NCBI GenBank assembly: GCA_907163375.1
Contig: CAJQUW010003481.1
Coordinates: forward strand, 20,315 to 84,314
Source: Prostheceraeus crozeri
Taxonomy: Eukaryota; Platyhelminthes; Polycladida; Euryleptidae
Length of the DNA stretch: 64,000 nt
Direction of reading: 5' to 3'
Shown: positions 55,823 through 64,000 of the stretch, in pieces
Position numbering within the stretch: the stretch's first letter is position 1
Layout of the letters: each line of letters opens with the position of its first letter
Position numbers and translations under genes: made by a program
Notes under the pieces: generated by a model
What the model was told of the DNA's origin: nothing
The model's database searches: none
The model's input: only the letters and a program-made list of their open reading frames with translations

Positions 55823-58285
55823 GTGTAAAAACTATCTCCGCATGTGAAAATGGTCATCATCTATCCAAAAACATGCGTAAAATTAAAGAACGACAAGTGG
55901 CTAAAAAGTTGCTATAATTAGTTGGTATATATTTGTTTACTAATGCGAGTTGATTTTTCGCCAACCGGCGAAATCGTGGATATTGTAGCAACTAGTGGTA
56001 AGTAGTAATGTTCGTATATTACCTTCACATGAAAATATATTGTATACTCAGTCTGATCTGATAAAAAGGGATCTTTTTTAATTCACGAAGGCTTAAACTA
56101 AAAAGTATTTATTTTTTTCATAAATGTCGCAGTAAATACTATGATATTATTCAAATATTTGTCATTGCTGTAAATTATTGAATATCAAGAGATGTTATGA
56201 AAATTGATATAACTGGATTATCTATATTCTTATTATTATCAAAGAATGATAGTCTGCACTTATTTCTTAGATAGATTAGCCATATGTGGGTGATGGTGAG
56301 GAGGGTGAGGGAGAAAATAGAGCCTCGGCTGTAGAGGCGTGTTACTAAAGAAAATAAGAGAGAAAATGAAAAGTAAAAGGTGACATATAGAGCGCGAATT
56401 CGCGAATTGTCGCCGGCGAACTTCGCCAGCGAATAGCCCGCAAATATGACTGAACTGTAGCATGATATTCTGCAGCTGACATCCGCCAGTTTTTCGCAAG
56501 ATTCGTTCCCACAGGGATGATAAAAGCTTGATCGAAACCATAATGCCCTCTAGAATGAGCTACATAGGACATGTAGTTTGTAATAAAAGGTTCTTATCGC
56601 AATGATTTTTATTGCATATTTATGTATTATGTTGCAATTTTATCAATGTAACTGTTCAATTCCGTTCAATCTAATTAATCAATCCTGTTTGGAACTGTGC
56701 TCGTCTTGACGTTTGGGGTAGCCATAGTGTCGTCTGTGATTCCGGTGGCGACAGGATTGGCCGGCACAACGCGATCCGGGATACCTTATTCCACATCGCC
56801 GAAGCTTCTGCTTTCTCCCCCACCCTCGAGACGGTCCATTTCATCCCCGGTTCAAAACGCCGCCCTGGCGACATCACCATCTCAACCGGTGAGCTATTCA
56901 TATCACCGGGACCACCGGCTGCTTTAGACATCACTGTCACCTCACCGCTGAAGCAAAATTCTCCTCCCAATGGCTGTTGAGACTTTCGGCGCTTGGAGTC
57001 ACGTTGCTCTGGAAACTATCAAGTTGATCGGTGGCAGATGGGCCGACTGGCATGGAGAGCAGCATGGGACATTTATTTGCCATACTGTACCGTGACTCCA
57101 CACATGCAAAACATCCGTGTTGAACCACTTCAGACAGAAACGTACTTCAATACTCTATGAATCGGCCCAGTGGAGCTTGGGAAACTAGACCCGATCCGAG
57201 AAGAGATTATCGACCAGACCACGTTTGTCGGCCCGAGACCGTTCCCAGTTCTGTTGCACATCCTTCGAGAACTACGTATCGGCGCGTCTTCTGAGTTCCA
57301 TCCGGTTCCTTTTCTTGTCATAAGTACCGTAGAAACTACAAAAAATACAACGGGAAGCAGATTTAGGTAAAATCTAATTTGTGTGTTCTTCCTCAAATTA
57401 AGTGAGAAGAGTTAAGTGTAGAGCCATGATTTTGAAATGCAATGGCTTCATCAGGTTATGGTCTATTCTGTTCATGTACTTTTTGTCTACAAAGCTAAAT
57501 GCATTCAGATTTTGCAAGTAAATATCTGAAAGCACAACACTGATCAGAAATTTTGTCAGTATTATAATAGCAAGCATACATGATGAGAAATGATCCCTGT
57601 GTGAACGAATCTGGCGAAAAGCTGGCAGATAATCAGCTACATATTATCATGCAATAGTTCAGTAATAATTTTTAGCACATTCGCTGCCGAAGTTCGCCGG
57701 CGACAATTCGCGAATTCGCGCTCTGTATGACACCTTTTACTTTTCACTTTCTCTTATTTTCTTTAGTAATACGCCTCTACAGCCGAGGTTCTATCTTCTC
57801 CCTCACCTCCTCACTATCCCCCACATATGGCTAATCTATCTAAGAAATAAGTGCAGACTATCATTCTTTGATAATGATAAGAATATAGAGAATCCAGTTA
57901 TATCAATTTTCATAACATCTCTTGACATTCAATAATTTACAACAATGACAAATATTTGAATAATATCATAGTATTTACTGCGACATTTATGAAAAAAATA
58001 AATACTTTTTAGTTTAAGCCTTCGTGAATTAAAAAATATCCCTTTTTATCAGATCAGACTGAGTATACAATATATTTTCATGTGAAGGTAATATACGAAC
58101 ATTACTACTTACCACTAGTTGCTACAATATCCACGATTTCGCCGGTTGGCGAAAAATCAGCTCGCATTAGTAAACAAATATCTACCAACTAATTATAGCA
58201 ACTTTTTCGCCAACTGTCGTTCTTTAATTTTACGCATGTTTTTGGATAGATGATGGAGATAGATTTTTGGAGATAGTTTTTACAC
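55823..58285. mobile_element. Inverted-repeat element, 2.5 kb, about 600-bp arms
   Basis: The arm at 55823-56435 is repeated in reverse complement at 57675-58285 with high similarity. Both contain a GCGAATTCGCGAATTGTCGCCGGCGAA palindrome-rich inner end, quoted here only in part of its length (about 56395-56425 and 57690-57720). The 1.2-kb middle includes a GC-richer coding relic. No known transposase. The family is unknown. Confidence 0.7.
56687..57130 (+). pseudogene. Relic of an RT-associated PD-(D/E)XK-like nuclease domain
   Basis: One frame reads LDVWGSHSVVC, GGDRIGRHNAIRDTLFHIAE, HFIPGSKRRPGDITI and PPAALDITVTSPLK. Another nearby frame reads LLPMAVETFGAWSHVALET. From memory of the family, the order H-x-x-C, GDRI-x-RHN-x-x-RD, RP-x-D-x(n)-LDVTV and F-x-PLAVE-x-x-GGW occurs as the C-terminal block of many multi-copy invertebrate mobile-element proteins, and the RPxD...D-V-T-V part resembles a PD-(D/E)XK nuclease core. 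The copy is decayed and shortened. It is GC-richer than its surroundings. Confidence 0.5.
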
Positions 58286-58362
58286 AAGGTGTACATCATT
58301 CTGTGAACGTCTCATTTTCGGCCTCGCTCCCTATAGAAGTTCGTTATAGCGGGCGGACTGCT
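58286..58362 (+). repeat. Single terminal unit of the foldback-type element
   Basis: One copy of the roughly 85-bp unit (GGTGTACATCATTCTGTGAA through GGGCGGACT) directly abuts the right end of the inverted-repeat element at 55823-58285. Confidence 0.6.
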
Positions 58363-58379
58363 AAATTTGATGTAAATAT

Positions 58380-59400
58380 GTTCAAGTTGCAGAAATAATC
58401 ATGATACAAGATCCATTTGTAACCACATCTAAAAGTTATAGATGTACTTATTTCTAAGATTGTCTATACTGAAATATGTGTCAAACTTATGAATTGTGTA
58501 AGTTCCACCGTACCAGTTACAACTGGTGTTCCTCAAGGAGGCAAACTTTCACCTTTTCTGTTCGGTATTCACATGAACTCACTTGTCCCTTTTCATCCAT
58601 ACAGCCTAATGTCTAAATATACAGACGATGTTGTGATAGTGTTACCAATTTTGTCGGAGAATGTTGAGAGTTTTGTCAAACATGAAATTGATAATGTAAA
58701 TAATTGGTGTCAGACCCATGGACTATCTTTGAATAGTGAAAAAACCAAATGTTTATTTATAAAACGAAAGACAGTGATGTTTTCTCCTTTGAATGTCAAT
58801 TTTGTCGATCACTTAAAGATTCTTGGTGTTTTTTACAACGTAGATCTCACATGGGACACCTTTGTGAATTATTTGTGTAAAAAAGCTAGTAATCTTTATG
58901 TAATCAAGCGTCTGAAAACTTAGTTGACAAAACCTAAGCTTATCATGATTTATAATGCCACCGTTTTGTCAACTCTTGAGTATAATCCACCTTTATTAAT
59001 CGGTATCAACAAAAAGTGCTCGGAAAAATGGAAAAAGTTCGGCGGCGGTCTCACCGTATTATCTGTGGAATGGATTGCAACTGTGACAAGTTTACACCAA
59101 TTTACATCAGAAGAAATGTTGCTGCCTTAAAGACCTTTCATGATATTCAGAACTCAAATAATCTCTTGTTTCATTTAGTCCCTCCTACATTTGCCAGATT
59201 TCGACATCGTCAAAAGCTGGTTGTGCCCTATTCTCCCACTTTAAGCCGTCAGTCATCGTACATACCATTTTGTACAGAACTACATAATCGAAGTTATAAT
59301 CTATGATCATTTCAGAAATTTGTTGTTCGTTCAATGTATCTTCTAAATCTATTTCCATATTTCTATGTATATCTTTTGAAATTGATTGATTTTTATTGAT
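58380..59400 (+). mobile_element. LINE, 5' truncated, with RT motif B, YTDD and C-terminus
   Basis: VTTGVPQGGKLSPFLFGIHM (motif B), MSKYTDDVVIVLP (catalytic YxDD with Thr), HEIDNVNNWCQTHGLSLN and LKILGVFYNVDLTW (thumb). It continues after one in-frame stop near 58921 and a frame change to RRSHRIICGMDC and a SRQSSYIPFC-type end, stopping at 59306. It is the best preserved of the non-RTE LINEs here. Confidence 0.8.
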
Positions 59401-59418
59401 CTGAAATATACACCTCCT

Positions 59419-59622
59419 GTGGTCTCCGTGGCGCAGTGGTTAAGTGCTTGGCCTAGCGATCTTTTGGTCCAGAGGTCGAGTCCCGAAAGTGTCATTGGAT
59501 GTCGGCAGGAAGGGCATCCGGACTAAAAGTACCACAACGCTCCATAAGTCTGACTATGTTAGCACCGTCCAAGCCCCAAGTATGGGGAGTAGTGACGTAA
59601 AAGCTTCATAATAATAATATAA
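59419..59622 (+). mobile_element. tRNA-derived SINE with V-domain-like core, perfect 17-bp target duplication
   Basis: The head has GTGGCGCAGTGGTTAAGTGC (box A) and GGTCGAGTCCC (box B). The middle has GGCAGGAAGGGCATCCGG then TAAAA, which matches the central domain of V-SINEs. The tail is (ATA)n-like. TGAAATATACACCTCCT stands on both sides (59402-59418 and 59623-59639) without a mismatch, so the borders are exact and the insertion is recent. It landed in the 3' UTR of the LINE at 58380. Confidence 0.88.
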
Positions 59623-59639
59623 TGAAATATACACCTCCT

Positions 59640-60645
59640 ATCCTACCCTAAACGCATTTGGTCCTAAAAGCATTGATGACGAAATGCCTACAGGAACTCT
59701 ACAGGATCAATGACAGAATGAAAAACGTTTCAGAGGTTTTGTTCACAATCTCATTGGCTGTTGCATCACACAGCATATGCAAATACCTTGCATTATAACT
59801 TGGGAAGCAGTAGACCTTCTACAAGAAACATGCTTGCATTTCCAAGGAGACATACAGTAGACAAAGCAATTGAATTATTCTAATTGAATTTAATGTGCAG
59901 TGGATGGCACTTGGCGTCACTTAATTTGAAATTTCTGATTGATTTTCAGACTTTCTTATACTACTATTATTTTATTCAGTAACAAATAGTCGTTATTTTA
60001 TGCTTTCGAATGAAATCGTTAATGTCTGATGCGAGATCTAGCATCTGTACTAGATCTGCGGCGGCGTATGAAGTCTCATGCAACGCAGGTCAAAATAATT
60101 ACATAAGGAACACTGTTCTGTCCACTGATGAACCAGAGACGACATCAAAAGAAGTCGTTGACATCTGAAGTCGTCGAACGACATCCAAAAATGAAGAACT
60201 CGAGCGTATTCAGGCATCAGCAGAATTCCTCCCGTAACATAGTCTGCCCATTTACAGTGAAATTGATAGCTTCTGACTCTAACAGCGTAAACTTGTGTTT
60301 TAGAAAGACAATTTTATAAAACGCACAAAACTTATCGTCGATAAAAATAGAAATTGCAAAATATTCCAAACATAACTGCGAAAATTTGCATCAATGTTTA
60401 ATACAAGCACGGCTCATCATTTTTCAAGTACAACATGCTGCTTAAAGATAGAAGACTGTCGAGAAATTGAGAAGAATTGGGTTCAAAAGGAAGGTCTCGA
60501 CTTTATGATGCATCCGAGTGGGCACCATCTTGAAGAACATTGAATTCTACAGTCAAATATATTTTCCTTGTGAATCTCACTTCCGTTTGTGTCGTCTCCC
60601 CAAGAAAAGATCAGTGCTAAAAATATGTACAGTCTATTTACTAAA
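59640..60645. other. Gene-free stretch: nothing recognised
   Basis: After the end of the LINE's 3' UTR no motif or repeat was identified. Confidence 0.5.
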
Positions 60646-60649
60646 AAAT

Positions 60650-61130
60650 ATCTATAAGTCCGAGCTTTCGCGAGCCGGCTCGCATTGTCAAGGTTTGGCA
60701 GGAGTTAGGGCACGTTCAACGTCTGGTTATTTCGTGTTTTCGATCAAGTGCTGGTCTTTGTTCTTCAATATGATTGGCTTCTGACAGTCTCGTCTCTATC
60801 GGTGATCTGCAGTTGTCAATAATCTCAAGCTGGAAGTCTGTGATCGCCAGATGTCCATGATGGTATTGTCTTGCGTGCTCTGCCAATGCGCTATCCATGC
60901 TGTTATTTGATAGGCTGCACTTGTGTTCATTATATCGGAAATTGAAAGGTCTTGACGTCTGATCCATGTCGCTGCCATGACACAGCTTGCAAGTAAACCG
61001 ATATACCAAGCAAAATTGCACCCCAAACGATCACAAACTTCGCAATTGTCATGTTTATTCTTTTCCATGCGACTGAGACATTGTTTGAGACTACAGGCAG
61101 GCTGGCTTCCTAATTTTATCGACAAATCAT
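60650..61130 (-). mobile_element. Decayed Penelope-like element 3' end, GIY-YIG remains
   Basis: Minus-strand peptide pieces match the nuclease end of Penelope-like elements: VYRFTCKLCHG, TSRPFNFRYNEHKCSL, SALAEHARQYHHG and IEQRPALDRK-type endings. The copy is broken. Its tail (60660-60691) has a perfect 14-bp palindrome (60670-60683) followed by GAAA and preceded by TTGACAA. Confidence 0.65.
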
Positions 61131-61946
61131 GATTCTTGATGATTTTATTGATTCTCTTCGTACAGCTATCATTGATAAATTTTATCGAGAAGAAAACTTT
61201 CTCTTTTTATTTTTCAATGGCTTCCGAATGGCTTTTCACCTTTTTAGTGTTGAGGTTCTCATTTCGGAAACCATTTTTTCCGTTCAAATACACTCTATAA
61301 CATCTTTATAATTTGCACCATTCCTTTCCGCAAGTAAGTCGATAGGGTACATACAGTATCAGACGATAAAGATGCGTTTTGTTATCAATACATAAGTCAC
61401 TTTCATCAAACAAGAAATCAAACTTTAAATTTCTATTTCATGAAATTAAACCTTTTGTAAATCACGACTACATCATAAAATAACCGATGCATTTTCTGAA
61501 GTTGAGAAAATATTGAAAAGGGACAAAAATAAGTCATTGTAGGCCACAAATCCTTAATTCCCGCGACTTCAGAATGTCGGAGGAGACTGTTAGAAGCCGA
61601 GTAATGTCAACATGTTGACCTTCTTTCACTGTAATTTGTGGATAGCGGTGACATTGCTTAGAAGCTTTCTAAATTTCCTGAGATACTCAAATAATTCGAA
61701 AAATGATCAAAATAAACTCTTCCTTCGTTATATATGTTTTTAAAAAGACTCAAATAAATGTCGACGTTTCGTCCGCCGCTGACTAAGTAATTTAGTAATT
61801 GCAATTTTTACCATACTTGTCGGATGCTCTTTTCAGCTATTTTTTAAGTTTCAAGTAACTTTCCAAAATTTTCAATGAACCGAAAAGTGCGAGCAGGTGC
61901 TGTTAGAGCAGTCTCAGTGTAAGCAATACCTTTGCATCGATTTTAC
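61131..61946. other. Region after the TSP1 exon: nothing recognised
   Basis: It should be intron if the TSP1 exon is part of a gene on the minus strand. No further exon was found. Confidence 0.45.
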
Positions 61947-62103
61947 CAGTACAGTCCGGTAATTTGCAGTTTCGTTCTTGGATGGCATTACCGAAGCATC
62001 TTGAATCCATATACATACTCTTTGCATTGACTAGTTCGCCTTTGATGACCATCACCACAGACACCGCTACAATTGGTCTGTGAGGACCACGAGGTCCATG
62101 CAC
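61947..62103 (-). pseudogene. TSP1 (thrombospondin type 1) exon with a frame-shifting indel
   Basis: After an acceptor (tctttag) the exon reads AWTSWSSQTNCSGVCGDGHQ and QRRTSQC in one frame, then DSRCFGNAIQERNCKLPDC in another, up to a GTAAAA donor. Together these are a full TSP1 repeat (W-x-x-W, CSxxCGxG, R-x-x-C, final C-x(n)-C). TSP1 exons are normally symmetrical phase 1-1, so their length is a multiple of three. This one is 157 bp. It is either a decayed exon, an allele with an indel, or an assembly error. It lies 21 kb upstream of the main gene's start and so belongs to a different gene. No neighbouring exon of it was recognised. Confidence 0.75.
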
Positions 62104-62179
62104 CTAAAGACAGAAAAGCGGACGATGTTCAGACAGGAAAAAGTGAGTTAATATTGAAATAATACAATAAATCCTTTTC

Positions 62180-63275
62180 TGCTGTTCATGGATACAGGCG
62201 GGTGCAGGCAAGGATTCTCCACTGTTCACGGGTGCAGTCGGGTTCAGGCACGGAGTTTCCGCTGTTCACGGGTACAGGCGGGTGCAGGCAAGGATTCTCC
62301 ACTGTTCACGGGTACAGGCGGGTGCAGGCAAGGATTCTCCACTGTTCACGGGTACAGGCGGGTGCAGGCAAGGATTCTCCACTGTTCACGGGTGCAGTCG
62401 GGTGCAGGCAAGGATTCTCCACTGTTCACGGGTGCAGTCGGGTGCAGGGACGGAGTTTCCGCTGTTCACGGGTGCAGGCGGGTGCAGGCAAGGATTCTCC
62501 ACTGTTCACGGGTGCAGTCGGGTGCAGGGACGGAGTTTCCGCTGTTCACGGGTACAGGCGGGTGTGGGCAAAGAATCTCCGCTGTTCACGGGTACAGGGG
62601 GGTGCAGGCAAGGATTCTCCACTGTTCACGGGTGCAGTCGGGTGCAGGGACGGAGTTTCCGCTGTTCACGGGTGCAGGCGGGTGCAGGCAAGGATTCTCC
62701 ACTGTTCACGGGTGCAGTCGGGTGCAGGGACGGAGATTCCGCTGTTCACGGGTACAGGCGGGTGAGGGCACGGAGTTTCTGCTGTTCACGGGTACAGGGG
62801 GGTGCAGGCAAGGATTCTCCACTGTTCACGGGTGCAGAGGGTGCAGCAAGGATTCTCCACTGTTCACGGGTGCAGTCGGGTGCAGGGACGGAGTTTCCGC
62901 TGTTCACGGGTGCAGGCGGGTGCAGGCAAAGAATCTCCACTGTTCACGGGTACAGGTGGGTGCAGGCAAGGATTCTCCACTGTACACCGGTGCAGTCGGG
63001 TGCAGGGACGGAGTTTCCGCTGTTCACGTGTGCAGGCGGGTGCAGGGACGGAGTTTCCGCTGTTCACGGGTGCAGGCGGGTGCAGGCAAAGAATCTCCAC
63101 TGAACACCGGTGCAGTCGGGGGCAGGGACGTAGTTTCCGCTGTTCACGGGTACAGGTGGGTGCAGGTAAGGATTCTCCACTGTTCACGGGTACAGGGGGT
63201 GCGGGCAAAGATGTTCCACTGTTCACGGGTGCAGGATGGTACATCTAAGATGTTCCGTTGTTTACGGGTGCGGAT
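62180..63275. repeat. GC-rich minisatellite, 40-bp unit, about 27 copies
   Basis: The unit is about 40 bp with the core GTTCACGGGTGCAG. Two unit types are mixed: type A ends in GGCAAGGATTCTCCACT and type B in GGGACGGAGTTTCCGCT. A few units have 1-4 bp length changes near the high end. It starts about 75 bp upstream of the TSP1 exon on the minus strand, so probably in its intron. Confidence 0.93.
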
Positions 63276-64000
63276 GAGTACGATCTACATGACGTGAACA
63301 GAATTGGTGATTAAAAGTGAATAGGGGTACTTAAACTTTATTCGGTTTGCGATTTAAAACTCTAATCAAAATTTATGTCACGATGATCGTAGGATGTTGA
63401 CATTATGCATGAAATTTACCAGAGGACGAAGTATGTGCATACAAAATCTCGCTGATTCTAAAAGTAAATGGAATCTGGTGACTTAGAGACAACTCTTCCG
63501 ACGAATCTCTGTCCGTATAATTCTACCTTGTGATGGTCATATGATCTCCGAATCCAGACAAATGGTTTTTCAATGTTTTTTTCAAGTCATCTTCGCACTT
63601 GAACGTATTGAATCCATGCTTTACATCAACACCATTGGATGATGGGTGGATCCAAATGGTAAACCAATGGATCTCACTCTCTGCTCATGGAGGAATTTGC
63701 ATTTCGATTCGTTTATGCAATTACAGTACATTATAGCCTACAACGGCAAATGCTTAATTCAAATGTAATTCAATGAATTACGGAAACGGTATCGGACCAT
63801 ATAATAGTCTTATGTACTAGCTTCCTTATGAATTGCATAGCATTTCGAGGACAATATACCAACTAAAAGCAATATTGTTATCTACTTTATGTTAGATGTC
63901 TATACACTAAATGGTCAATAATATACAAAAATAATTGTGTTTTATGAAAATCTATATTTAGATGTCTATGCATATCTGAAATATCCCAATGACTCCTAGA
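63276..64000. other. Window end: nothing recognised
   Basis: AT-rich sequence without a credible frame, repeat or exon. Confidence 0.5.

Noticed and set aside
56260-56572. Minus-strand frames of 75-93 codons in the inverted-repeat arm
   Set aside because: They lie in the repeat arm, have no known motif and are not kept in the other arm.
62188-63297. 369-codon open frame
   Set aside because: It is an effect of the 40-bp minisatellite; all forward frames are open and the peptide only mirrors the DNA repeat.
1-64000. Prokaryotic-type systems (CRISPR, operons, phage)
   Set aside because: No regular spacer arrays and no operon-like runs of genes; introns, SINEs and extracellular modules show an animal genome.

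Overview
This window is AT-rich animal DNA. The evidence is a long split gene with GT-AG introns up to several kb, phase-matched exons coding for extracellular modules (ShK, C-type lectin, VWD-C8-TIL, calcium-binding EGF, and a separate TSP1 exon), and a dense mixture of LINEs, Penelope-like elements, SINEs, Tc1, piggyBac and hAT DNA transposons and one Ty3/gypsy-type LTR element. I cannot fix the phylum. ShK plus lectin plus VWD modules suit a marine invertebrate such as a cnidarian, but that is inference.

Main gene: on the minus strand, 21 coding exons run from a signal-peptide start at 40553 down to 1418, where the gene leaves the window. I assembled it by hand. Every junction keeps the reading frame and nearly all donors are GTAAGT or GTGAGT. 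It gives at least 1,324 residues in the order signal peptide, two ShK domains, a C-type lectin domain, one EGF, a VWD-C8-TIL unit, then about 16 EGF modules, mostly calcium-binding. This secreted or matrix protein has a module order I do not recognise as a named family, and it is the main discovery candidate. A second host exon, a TSP1 repeat at 61947-62103 (minus), belongs to another upstream gene or a relic and carries an out-of-frame indel.

Layout: 1-1040 Penelope-like 3' end; 1.4-12.95 kb EGF exons with MITEs, a head-to-head SINE pair and a foldback element with tandem-repeat ends; 14.6-16.4 kb more EGF exons; 16.8-20.9 kb LINE remains around a decayed Tc1 element; 19.4-25.3 kb TIL, C8, VWD and EGF exons; 25.7-27.6 kb a TIR element without transposase; 28.8-33.9 kb lectin and ShK exons; 34.0-40.5 kb intron 1, holding an apparently intact Tc1 DD34E transposon and a piggyBac nested in a hAT-like MITE nested in a SINE tail; 40.6-61.9 kb is gene-free and full of mobile elements, including a gypsy-type fossil inside a palindromic element, two hAT fragments with BED-finger remains, several LINEs, a 2.5-kb inverted-repeat element carrying a nuclease-like relic, and a V-domain-like SINE with perfect target duplications; 62.2-63.3 kb is a GC-rich 40-bp minisatellite.

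No rRNA, functional tRNA, CRISPR or operon-like structure was seen. Exon borders come from splice signals and phase only, without transcript support.
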